DNA of 16,241 nt. Origin: Streptosporangiaceae bacterium (GTDB taxonomy: Bacteria > Actinomycetota > Actinomycetes > Streptosporangiales > Streptosporangiaceae). The stretch covers positions 1 to 16,241 of the forward strand of contig JASHOI010000404.1 of assembly GCA_030041195.1 (NCBI GenBank), given 5' to 3'. The notes beneath the pieces were generated by a model. The model had not been told where the DNA came from and searched no databases. It was given only the letters and a program-made list of their open reading frames with translations. Within the stretch, counting starts at the first letter, position 1, and every line of letters begins with the position of its first letter. Made by a program: the position numbers and the translations under genes. Of the stretch, positions 7,156 to 13,747 are shown piece by piece.

Positions 7156-7328
7156 TTACCACCGGCGCGGCGCGTGTGAAGTCTCAGCGAAGCGGATGCC
7201 CAACAGCCAGCGGCGCGTGGCGTGCAGTTCGGCCGCGGCCGTGACCGCATGATCAACGGCAGGCTGATCACAGCCTCTTGTCCAAGGTCCCGCGCGGAGA
7301 GGCAGTGGCGTTCATCGGCCTGGTGCAT
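7156..7328 (-). pseudogene. frameshifted coding-like relic, product unknown
   Basis: On the minus strand, ATG 7328 opens HQADERHCLSARDLGQEAVI, and a one-base shift near 7262 continues as AVDHAVTAAAELHATRRWLL and GIRFAETSHAPRRW to a TAA at 7156. The two halves join smoothly across the lesion. No family is recognised. It overlaps no intact gene and lies upstream of the divergent LLM gene at 7446. Confidence 0.25.
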
Positions 7329-7445
7329 CCGGTGAGGCCGTCGGCCGGTGGCGGGCGTGGTGGCCCTTGATGCCGGGGAGATTGAACGGAGCGGGGACAA
7401 CATCGCTGGGGCGCGTTGGCGAGCCACTCTGAGCAGGGAGGGCAT

Positions 7446-8318
7446 ATGCGGGTTGGGCTGCATGCACTGGGGATCGGGACAGGTGCCCGGCCGGAGGTGA
7501 TCCGGGCGGTAGCGGCGGCGGCCGAGGCGGGCGGGTTCGCCACCTTGTGGTCGGGGGAGCATGTGGTGCTGGTGGACCGCCCCAGGTCCCGCTACCCCTA
7601 TTCCGCTGATGGGAAGATTGCCGTTCCGGCCGCCGCGGACTGGCTGGATCCGCTGCTGGGCCTGAGTTTTGCCGCTGCGGCGACCAGCCGGATCGGGCTG
7701 GCGACGGGTGTGCTGCTGCTGCCTGAGCACAACCCGGTACTGGCGGCAAAGCAGGCCGCGACGCTGGATGTGCTGTCGGGGGGGCGGTTCACGCTGGGCG
7801 TGGGGATCGGCTGGTCGGCTGAGGAGTTCGCTGCGCTCGGCGTCCCGTTCGCCCGGCGCGGGCAGCGCACGGCGGAATATGTCGCCGCGATGCGCACGCT
7901 ATGGGCCGACGACGTGGCCTCGTTCAGCGGCGAGTTCACCCGGTTCGAATCGGTCAGGGTCAACCCCAAGCCGGTACGCGAGGGGCGGATCCCGGTCGTG
8001 GTCGGGGGTAACAGCAACGCGGCGCTGGGACGCGTAGCGGCTTTCGGTGACGGCTGGTATGGCTTTAACCTGCCTGCCAGCGCGGTCGCCGGGCGGGTTG
8101 CCGCGCTGGCCGAACAGTGCCAGCAGCGCGGCCGCAGCCTGCGCGAGCTGAGCGTGGCCGTGGCGCTCACCGACGGCAGTCCCGCCTTGCTGCCCGAACT
8201 CGCCAACGCGGGCGTGACCGAGCTTGTCGTGGTGGCCTCGCCACCGCCCGACCCGGCCGCAGCCACCACCTGGGTAGCGGAACTGGCAGCCCACTGGGGT
8301 GCCGCGCGCAAGCAGTAG
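7446..8318 (+). CDS. LLM-class F420-dependent oxidoreductase (second copy)
   Basis: A 290-residue luciferase-like TIM-barrel protein, only distantly similar to the one at 5842-6768. It shows the first strand MRVGLHALGIGTGARPE, GEHVVL (38-43), then LLLPEHNPVLAAKQAATLDV and LSGGRFTLGVGIGWSAEEFA, the family core. RIPVVVGGNSNAALGRVAAF and GDGWYGFNLP follow in the second half. The pattern is that of TIGR03619-type F420-dependent oxidoreductases; the substrate is unknown. ATG 7446 is preferred over the upstream in-frame start because AGGGAGGG (7435-7442) lies just ahead of it and the protein then starts with the usual first strand. Codon use is strongly GC-biased. The YbjQ gene follows on the same strand after 162 bases and could be co-transcribed. 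Confidence 0.85.
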   Translation: MRVGLHALGIGTGARPEVIRAVAAAAEAGGFATLWSGEHVVLVDRPRSRYPYSADGKIAVPAAADWLDPLLGLSFAAAATSRIGLATGVLLLPEHNPVLAAKQAATLDVLSGGRFTLGVGIGWSAEEFAALGVPFARRGQRTAEYVAAMRTLWADDVASFSGEFTRFESVRVNPKPVREGRIPVVVGGNSNAALGRVAAFGDGWYGFNLPASAVAGRVAALAEQCQQRGRSLRELSVAVALTDGSPALLPELANAGVTELVVVASPPPDPAAATTWVAELAAHWGAARKQ

Positions 8319-8480
8319 CATCCCGGCCGCGCTGATCACATGGCCAGCCGCCGACGCCGGCAGAACCGCTCATTATGCTCAGCCAGGCCAGAGGGTTCTT
8401 CCGCTCTTGATCGCCGCGGGCTCGCGTTCCCGGCTGCTGCGAGCGCGCCCGGGCCCGATGTGTTCCGCGACGCGCTTCCG

Positions 8481-8846
8481 GTGCTGATCGTGACGACCAA
8501 CGATATTGCGGGCTATCGGATCACCGAGGTACACGGCGACGTGTTCGGGCTGATCGTGCGGGCACGGAACGTGTTCAGCAATATTGGCGCGCAGTTCATG
8601 ACGGTCGCTGGAGGAGAGGTCGCGGGGTACACCAAGCTGCTCACCGACAGCCGTAACCAGGCCCGCGAGCGGATGTGGCGTGAGGCACGCGCACGAGGCG
8701 CCAACGCCGTCGTAGCGATGCGGTTCGACTGCAACGAAATCGTCGAGATCATGTCCGAGGTAGCCGCCTACGGCACGGCCGTCACCGTGGAACCTCTCAT
8801 CACGGCCGGCACAGAAGTACGCCCGGAGGCGGGGCAGGCACAATAA
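8481..8846 (+). CDS. YbjQ/UPF0145 family protein
   Basis: A protein of about 121 residues of the YbjQ (DUF74, UPF0145) family, small beta-rich pentamer-forming proteins whose role is not settled and which have been proposed to bind heavy metals. Matching motifs are VTTNDIAGYRITEVHGDVFG (4-23), RARNVFSNIG, the core GGEVAGYTKLLTDSR (44-58), GANAVVAMRFD (73-83) and AYGTAVTVEP at the end. The frame is open upstream to 8340, but family proteins begin right at VTT(N/D), so GTG 8481 (or 8490) is the probable start. Neither has a clear ribosome site. A tail of about 15 residues after the core is acidic and Gly-rich. Confidence 0.85.
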   Translation: MLIVTTNDIAGYRITEVHGDVFGLIVRARNVFSNIGAQFMTVAGGEVAGYTKLLTDSRNQARERMWREARARGANAVVAMRFDCNEIVEIMSEVAAYGTAVTVEPLITAGTEVRPEAGQAQ

Positions 8847-8970
8847 GCCGCCGTACATCGTGCAGGGCCCCATCAGCCCCGCTGAGTCTTCCGCTCATGC
8901 CGCATAGTGGATCCTGGGTTGACCGGCCGGATCTGGCTGCTGTCGGGGCGACTGGTTCTCGGGCCGAGCC

Positions 8971-9494
8971 TTACCGCCAGGTCTGCCAACCTTCTGCTGC
9001 ACGTGAGTACTCCAAGATCAACGGTCGACTCACGGGGCCGGCTGGCACGAGATCAACGACTTGGCACACGGCCGCCGCTTCCTCATCGCCAGCCGCGGCC
9101 GGGGCGCCTGGCGTGATCTGGGCAGGGTCGCGAGCCTCATCCAGGAGCGCCCATAGGTATCCGGTCTGGTCCTCGTCGTTAAGGTCGCCAGCAGCGCTGC
9201 CAGCTCCTGGTCGTCGGCCCGGCGCAGCAGGACCGTGTAGTGGGGCCGCTGCCCGGTAGCCAGCAGCTCGAACCCGTCCTCGCGCAGTCGGCCAGCGGTC
9301 GGCAGGTAGATCGTGCGGGAGCTAGCGAACCGTCGAGTCAGCAGCTAATCCAGCGCGATCCCCAAGACCGCGAAGACCGAGATACCCAGGAGGGGCTGCC
9401 CATTGCCGCGGGCTCGAATACCGCCCCCTATCAAGATGTTGCAGGTCAGAGCCTGATCGGCGAAATCGGTGGTCAGGCCTTTGATCGGAGTCAC
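8971..9494 (-). pseudogene. protein of unknown family, broken by one stop and one frameshift
   Basis: The gap 8847-9577 looks empty on the plus strand, but the minus strand carries a clear reading frame with two lesions. From GTG 9494 it reads TPIKGLTTDFADQALTCNIL, IGGGIRARGNGQPLLGISVF and AVLGIALD, then TAG at 9345-9347. It continues in the same frame as LLTRRFASSRTIYLPTAGRL, REDGFELLATGQRPHYTVLL and RRADDQELAALLA. A one-base loss near 9186 moves it to LNDEDQTGYLWALLDEARDP. It goes on through EEAAAVCQVVDLVPAGPVSR to TAA 8971. Repaired, the product has about 174 residues: a mixed alpha/beta soluble protein with no signal peptide. I do not recognise the family. Third-position GC is still high, so the damage is probably recent. 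It is divergent from the MDR gene and convergent with ybjQ. Confidence 0.65.
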
Positions 9495-9577
9495 CGGCGC
9501 GCGCAGGGCGCTAGGCGGGTGGCATGATCGCTGGTGCCGCAGCGTGGGCGCGGTCCGGCGGACGTGAGGAGGCTTTG

Positions 9578-10528
9578 TTGAAAGCCGTGGTGGTGCGTGA
9601 GTTCGGCGGGCCCGAGCAGCTGCGGCTGGCTGAGGTCGCCGACCCAGTGCCGGGGCCGGGGCAGGTCCGGGTGGCGGTGCGCGCCGCCGGGGTCAATCCG
9701 GTGGATGCGGGTAACCGGGCCGACGGCACTTGGGCCGGGCTGACCGCGCCGTGCATTCTCGGCTACGACATCGCGGGCATCGTAGAGAGCACGGGTCCGG
9801 GTGTGACCGGACTGGCGCCCGGCGACCGGGTGATGGCGATGACCCACTTCCGCGACGGCGCGGGCGGTTACGCCGAGCTGGCCATCATCGATGCCGCCCT
9901 GGCCGCCCCGATCGGCCCAGGCATCTCGTTCACCGCTGCCGCGGCCACGCCGCTGGCGGCGGGGACCGCGCACGATCTGCTGGCCAGGCTCGCGCTCCCG
10001 GCGGGCAGCAGCTTGCTGGTGCTGGGCGGCAGCGGCGGGGTGGGCCTGTTTGTGCTGCAGCTCGCGGCCGCGGCAGGAGTGATGATTATCGGCGTCGGGC
10101 GCCAGGTTCGGCACGAGCAGATGCTCAGCCTGGGCGCGTCGTTCTGCATCGATTATGCGCGCGAGGATGTCGCGCAGCGTGCGGTGATGCTGGCTGGCGG
10201 GCGTGTCGATGCGATCGCCGACCTGGTCGGCGGCACGCTGGCCCAAAGAGCGCTGCGCGCGCTGCGGCCGGGCGGGAACATCGCGGCGATCGCGACCCCA
10301 GTCCTCGACCTGGACCCGATCCTGGATGACAACATCACCTTCCATGGCGTACTCATCAACGACAACGGCGAGCGCACGAGGCGGCTGGCGGCACTGCTGG
10401 CCGACGGCACACTGCTGCCAGTCGTCCGCCACGTGCTCCCGCTGGCCGCAGCGGCGGACGCACACCGGATGATCGAGACCGGCCACGTCGGCGGGAAGAT
10501 CGTGCTCGGAATCACCGGCGTCGGCTGA
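9578..10528 (+). CDS. zinc-free MDR oxidoreductase, quinone oxidoreductase-like
   Basis: A 316-residue medium-chain dehydrogenase/reductase of the NADPH:quinone oxidoreductase group. It has the family start KAVVVREFGGPEQLRLAEV, GVNPVDAGNR in the catalytic domain and LGYDIAGIVESTGPGV (61-76). The cofactor loop LVLGGSGGVGLFVLQLA spans about 147-163. ADLVGG and a GGKIVLG ending match the group. The cysteines that hold the structural and catalytic zinc of alcohol dehydrogenases are absent. It likely reduces quinones or alpha,beta-unsaturated carbonyls with NADPH. Start is TTG 9578: GAGGAGG (9566-9572) lies five bases before it, and the product then begins at the conserved MKAVVV. The ATG at 9524 would add 18 residues with no ribosome site. 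It stands alone, with 271 bases to the next gene. Confidence 0.85.
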   Translation: MKAVVVREFGGPEQLRLAEVADPVPGPGQVRVAVRAAGVNPVDAGNRADGTWAGLTAPCILGYDIAGIVESTGPGVTGLAPGDRVMAMTHFRDGAGGYAELAIIDAALAAPIGPGISFTAAAATPLAAGTAHDLLARLALPAGSSLLVLGGSGGVGLFVLQLAAAAGVMIIGVGRQVRHEQMLSLGASFCIDYAREDVAQRAVMLAGGRVDAIADLVGGTLAQRALRALRPGGNIAAIATPVLDLDPILDDNITFHGVLINDNGERTRRLAALLADGTLLPVVRHVLPLAAAADAHRMIETGHVGGKIVLGITGVG

Positions 10529-10571
10529 CGCGCGCTGCACCGGATGACGTTGACCAGCCGGTCGACCTCGA

Positions 10572-10730
10572 CTCGAGGGCGGTAGCGGGCAGCGGGCAGC
10601 GGCTGGCGGGATTTTGATGCTGGCTTCGCCACGACTGCGCAGGTGACAGCAACAGGTGCGACAATCGTGCGCCGTTCATGCTCTGGTGCTGTCCGCTGAC
10701 AATCGGTTGGCTCGAGTGGGATGGCTCGAG
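10572..10730. repeat. three CTCGAG palindromes, two as GGCTCGAG direct repeats
   Basis: CTCGAG occurs at 10572-10577, and GGCTCGAG at 10709-10716 and again at 10723-10730, 14 bp start to start. They lie in the 271-base region before the E1-like gene. The 14-bp periodic pair could be an operator for the RiPP-like unit. No regulator gene is next to it, so this remains a guess. Confidence 0.35.
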
Positions 10731-10799
10731 CCGTATCCAGCCGGACGCCTTCCCAGAATCCGGGGATGCGCGTATGAATAGGCGCGGGAGGGCATTCTG

Positions 10800-11924
10800 G
10801 TGGATCAGGATTTACAGGCATCTATGCTCCAGCCGCGGGTGAAGCCGGAGCACGCGCCGTACCGCATCGCTGGCGGCAGGATTCGCATCGGCGGAGCGTC
10901 TTATGGCCTTGCGGCGGAGATCTCGGACCCGGAGGGCTGGGTGTGGACGATGCTGGCGGCCATGGATGGCACGCGCGGGCTGCCGGAAATCGTCGAGCAC
11001 GTGCACACAGCGCATCCCGGGCAGCCCATCGGTGTCCTGCGGCGCGCTGCCCAGCAGTTAGTCGGCAGCGGGTACGTGGAGGATGCCGCGGGCCCGATGC
11101 CGGACCGGCTCACCGAGCGTGACATCCGCCGGTACGACCGCGCGGTGGGCTATTACCGATGGCTGGATCTGACGCCTCGGACAAGTTCCTGGGAACCGCA
11201 GGCCCGGCTGCGGGATGCACGGGTCACGATACTCGGCGTGGGTGGCACCGGCGGCGTTGCCGCGCTGGCGCTGGCCGCCAGCGGAGTGGGGCACCTGAAC
11301 TGCGTGGATCCTGACGAGGTCGAACTGTCCAACCTGAGCCGGCAGATCATCTACGCCGAAGACGATATCGGGAAGCCTAAGGCCGATTCGGCAGTCACCC
11401 AGCTCCGCCGCCTGAATAGCGATATCGAGATCACCGGACAGCGCCTTGAGGCGACTAGTACGGAGGACGTCCTGGGGCTGGCCCGGGACTGTGACGTGCT
11501 TCTGCTCGGAGCCGACCGGCCTCCGGAATTACGAATCTGGACCAACCGGGCTTGTCTCGCTGCGAAGCGCTCGTGGGTCGAAGCCGGATATCACGGCCCG
11601 CTTGTCCAGAGCGGAACCTTCGTTCCTGGTGCGGGACGATGCTGGGAGTGCACCAGGCTTACGCTTCGCGACAGCGACGCCAGGGACGGCACCCGGACAG
11701 ACGACTCGCCCCATCGCCCTGCGGCTATCTTCAACGCGGTTGGCGCGGTGCCCGCAGGAGTATCTGGTTATCTCGCGGCTCACCTCGTCATATCGCTCCT
11801 CACCGGCATACCGCCCGTCGTCCCGGGCCGTATCGTAACGTTGAACCTCGGCGCTCTTGACGCTCCGCTGGTGCTCGATGACCCGCCCCACCCTGAGTGC
11901 GAAGCCTGCGGGATGGCACGGTGA
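10800..11924 (+). CDS. MccB-like E1 enzyme: RRE plus ThiF/HesA adenylating domain
   Basis: A 374-residue protein. Residues 12-95 look like a PqqD-like winged helix (RiPP recognition element): PRVKPEHAPYRIAGGRIRIG, then MDGTRGLPEIVEHVHTAHPG and LRRAAQQLVGSGYVED. Residues 112-374 are a full E1-like domain. It has RYDRAVGYYRW, the ATP loop GVGGTGG (146-152), VDPDEVELSNLSRQIIYAED with Asp170, Asn178 and Arg181, then DIGKPKA with Lys194. LLLGADRP has Asp239, and two zinc-binding pairs sit at Cys281/284 and Cys367/370. GYHGPLVQSGTFVPGAGRCW and the spacing resemble MccB, which adenylates the C-terminus of the microcin C precursor; PaaA is a relative. All key residues are present, so it is probably active. 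Start GTG 10800 follows GGGAGGG. Its stop overlaps the next frame by 4 nt (GTGA), so the two are coupled. It could alternatively be an F-type cyclodehydratase partner, but no YcaO gene is seen. Confidence 0.8.
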   Translation: MDQDLQASMLQPRVKPEHAPYRIAGGRIRIGGASYGLAAEISDPEGWVWTMLAAMDGTRGLPEIVEHVHTAHPGQPIGVLRRAAQQLVGSGYVEDAAGPMPDRLTERDIRRYDRAVGYYRWLDLTPRTSSWEPQARLRDARVTILGVGGTGGVAALALAASGVGHLNCVDPDEVELSNLSRQIIYAEDDIGKPKADSAVTQLRRLNSDIEITGQRLEATSTEDVLGLARDCDVLLLGADRPPELRIWTNRACLAAKRSWVEAGYHGPLVQSGTFVPGAGRCWECTRLTLRDSDARDGTRTDDSPHRPAAIFNAVGAVPAGVSGYLAAHLVISLLTGIPPVVPGRIVTLNLGALDAPLVLDDPPHPECEACGMAR

Positions 11925-12214
11925 CGGAGGCGGCAGCGCAATGGCAGCGGAGCCGACCGCTGGAACCGTGGGCCATCGCGCTGCTCGGCGAAGGCCGTGC
12001 CGTCGACGACGTTGCGGCGATGCTCCGAGCGGAGACCGGGACGAGCTTCGGCGTCGCCGACTTCGTAGCCACGCCCGAGTTACCGGGTACTCGTCTGAAG
12101 CAAACACGCTGGCATAGTGCTCGCGGTCGACGCCGCGATCGCATGGACGCTCATCCTGGTGCACGAACTCGCGCACCTGGGATCGCCAGGCACCGCGAAC
12201 AGGAGAGGAGGTGA
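11921..12214 (+). pseudogene. remnant of a membrane metalloprotease (M50-like) gene
   Basis: GTG 11921, overlapping the E1 stop by GTGA, opens a frame with strong GC3. It reads WQRSRPLEPWAIALLGEGRA, VDDVAAMLRAETGTSF and GVADFVATPE, a helical segment like the PqqD-type domain that precedes some actinobacterial M50 proteases. After about 12075 coding character moves to another frame, which reads KHAGIVLAVD followed directly by AAIAWTLILVHELAHL (from GTG 12117, TAGTG overlap). This is a hydrophobic segment with the zinc-protease motif HELAH. Intact M50 proteins have several membrane helices and a second Asp-containing zinc motif, none of which is present. I infer an internal deletion plus frameshift. 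The original frame ends at TGA 12212-12214, inside the ribosome site of the next ORF. A separate 30-residue HELAH peptide is the alternative. Confidence 0.5.
12205..12214 (+). promoter_or_regulatory. near-perfect Shine-Dalgarno for the 42-codon ORF
   Basis: GAGGAGGTGA differs by one base from the full complement of the 16S rRNA 3' end and is six bases before ATG 12221. It is the strongest ribosome site in the window. It decides the start of the small ORF and suggests high translation, as is usual for RiPP precursor peptides. Confidence 0.75.
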
Positions 12215-12220
12215 AAGGAC

Positions 12221-12349
12221 ATGGCAGACATCTTCGAGGCCGCACGTGACCAACCGACGGAACCAGCGAAGGACAAGGACACGCAGCCGATCATCATCCG
12301 CAAACTCGACCGGCTTGAGACGACGCGCCAGAACATCGCCAACGCCTGA
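12221..12349 (+). CDS. 42-residue peptide, candidate RiPP precursor
   Basis: The ORF starts ATG 12221 and ends TGA 12347-12349. The first part, MADIFEAARDQPTEPAKDKD, is acidic and charged, as in leader peptides. A hydrophobic patch TQPIIIRKLDRLE (21-33) could dock on the RRE of the E1 enzyme. The tail is TTRQNIANA (34-42). It has no Cys, Ser or membrane segment. The placement behind an MccB-like enzyme, the very strong ribosome site and a hairpin 86 bases after the stop all fit a precursor gene. In microcin C the precursor MRTGNAN ends in Asn, which is adenylated by MccB. Here the last Asn is penultimate, so one C-terminal residue would have to be trimmed, or another residue is the target. 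That the product is a RiPP is my inference; the ORF itself is well supported. Confidence 0.6.
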   Translation: MADIFEAARDQPTEPAKDKDTQPIIIRKLDRLETTRQNIANA

Positions 12350-12434
12350 GCGCGAGCAGCAGCCGTGGATGAACAGTGCCTTCTCTTAGTTCAGGCCGCC
12401 GGGGAAGGTCAGCACCACGGAGTCTCGCGGGGCA

Positions 12435-12478
12435 GCACCGGCGGGACCGGTCAGCGAGACGCCCGGTCCCGCCGGCGC
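12435..12478 (+). terminator. strong hairpin after the candidate precursor gene
   Basis: GCACCGGCGGGACCGG (12435-12450) pairs with CCGGTCCCGCCGGCGC (12463-12478): 15 of 16 pairs, with a 12-base loop. No T-run follows, as is common for actinobacterial terminators. It most likely ends the 10800-12349 unit. The region 12350-12624 otherwise holds a 73-codon frame (12365-12586) that spans the hairpin and has no family features. Confidence 0.6.
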
Positions 12479-12624
12479 CTGGCGGCCCGGATTCTCGGCG
12501 TCGGCGGCCTGTCCGTCAAGCTGTCTCGCAAAGCAACGGAATTGGATGAAAGCGTCGTGCCATCTGCCGCACTCCTGCTCCTCTAATCCGAAGATGGCTG
12601 TGACGGTGCTTTATTGTCGCTTTC

Positions 12625-13668
12625 ATGCCGGATGTCTGGACGCCTGATGATCTACGGTTTGCGCTCGTGCGCGCGGCGCGCCTGGAGTCGCCGCGGCAGG
12701 TCGCCAGCGATCTGCTGGCGGCAGCGGGCCAGCCTGCGACCCGGCTGGCGGGGGTGACCGCGTTCCAGGCTCGACTGCGGGCGGCTCAGGTACTGCTGGA
12801 GGCCGGCCAACACGGCGAGGGCATGACGGTCCTGCGCCAGGCCGTGCAGGAAGCGGGCCCGGACCCTGATCCGCGGGCGCAGGTCGCCGCCGCTGTCGTC
12901 TTCGCCGGAGCAGGGGACGCCGCGGAGGCGGAGGCCCTGGTGATGAAGGCGTTTGCTGCCTGTCCTGATGGTCACGGCTTGCTCGGCAGCCTCGTTGAGG
13001 TGTCGCTTGGCCTCGCCGGCGCCGGTCATTTTGAACAGGCCCTTCGTATTGCCGACGAGATGATCATGCGCTCTTCGGGGCTGCCGGACCGCGGCAACCG
13101 CCGCGGCTTGAAGGTGCGGATTATCCGTATCGCTGAGCTGACCAGAGAGCAAATCCTCGCGCTCCAGCAGGAAACCCAGGCCGCGGGAGCTGATCTGACT
13201 GATCGCCAGGCCATGCGAGAACAGCGCGACCAACGCCAGGCCGAGCTCACCGAGCAGGCCTCCAGGCAGCCGCGCTGGCCGGCACTCGCCGGGCAGTGCT
13301 TGCTGTGGTGGCCCAGCGCCGAGTACGCCCGGGTAATGCGGCAGCTACCAGAATTGCGCGAGGTACTGGGAGCGCCATGGCGCGATCACACGGCCCGGGT
13401 TGAAAGAGCCATGGTGGCTGCCGTGGCCGCGGAAGCGACCGGGGTCAGCAGCGGTGCCGCGCAGCTTGCACTGGCAGCCGCGGAGTACGAGAAGTTCGTG
13501 CTGTACCTGGAGCGGACCGGAGCTGACCCCCGGCTGGCCGCGGTAATGACGGCGTTCACCGAGCACGCAGGAGCCGGGTACCAGCATCCGGCTCCCTGGC
13601 CGCCAGGACGACGTGACCCGTGCTGGTGTGGCTCAAAGAAGAGGTATCACCGCTGCTGCGCGGCGTAA
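12625..13668 (+). CDS. SEC-C motif protein with helical repeat body
   Basis: A 347-residue protein, mostly alpha-helical, with Ala/Leu/Arg-rich repeats that resemble TPR-like helices at about 40-160 (FQARLRAAQVLLEAGQHGEG and FEQALRIADEMI are examples). The end carries a SEC-C zinc motif: DPCWCGSKKRYHRCC with Cys333, Cys335 and the His342/Cys344/Cys345 group. It is the same module found at the C-terminus of SecA and in many small proteins, where it binds zinc and often contacts other proteins. No enzyme motif is seen. Start ATG 12625 lacks a ribosome site. TATTGT at 12612-12617, seven bases before it, fits a -10 box, so the mRNA may be leaderless. The role is unknown. It follows the RiPP-like unit but is separated from it by the hairpin. 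Confidence 0.75.
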   Translation: MPDVWTPDDLRFALVRAARLESPRQVASDLLAAAGQPATRLAGVTAFQARLRAAQVLLEAGQHGEGMTVLRQAVQEAGPDPDPRAQVAAAVVFAGAGDAAEAEALVMKAFAACPDGHGLLGSLVEVSLGLAGAGHFEQALRIADEMIMRSSGLPDRGNRRGLKVRIIRIAELTREQILALQQETQAAGADLTDRQAMREQRDQRQAELTEQASRQPRWPALAGQCLLWWPSAEYARVMRQLPELREVLGAPWRDHTARVERAMVAAVAAEATGVSSGAAQLALAAAEYEKFVLYLERTGADPRLAAVMTAFTEHAGAGYQHPAPWPPGRRDPCWCGSKKRYHRCCAA

Positions 13669-13747
13669 CACCAGCCACCACGTCGGTTGCCTGGCTTCCG
13701 GGCGGCGTCAGGCCGCAAGCCCGGCCGGCTGGCGGCATGATGGGCGG

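Noticed and set aside
9491..10540. 349-codon minus-strand frame
   Set aside because: It is antisense to the MDR gene, which has a full family pattern and a ribosome site; the frame is Arg/Gln/His-rich.
10153..10821. 222-codon minus-strand frame crossing the region before the E1 gene
   Set aside because: Half of it is antisense to the MDR gene, it has no motif, and its start lies inside the E1 gene.
10800..11924. Reading the E1-like protein as plain MoeB/ThiF of cofactor synthesis
   Set aside because: The N-terminal PqqD-like domain, the MccB-like spacing and the lack of a sulfur-carrier or rhodanese partner favour a peptide-modifying enzyme, although this is not proven.
12365..12586. 73-codon frame after the candidate precursor, considered as a second precursor
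   Set aside because: It spans the 16-bp hairpin stem, lacks a ribosome site and shows no leader or core-like features.
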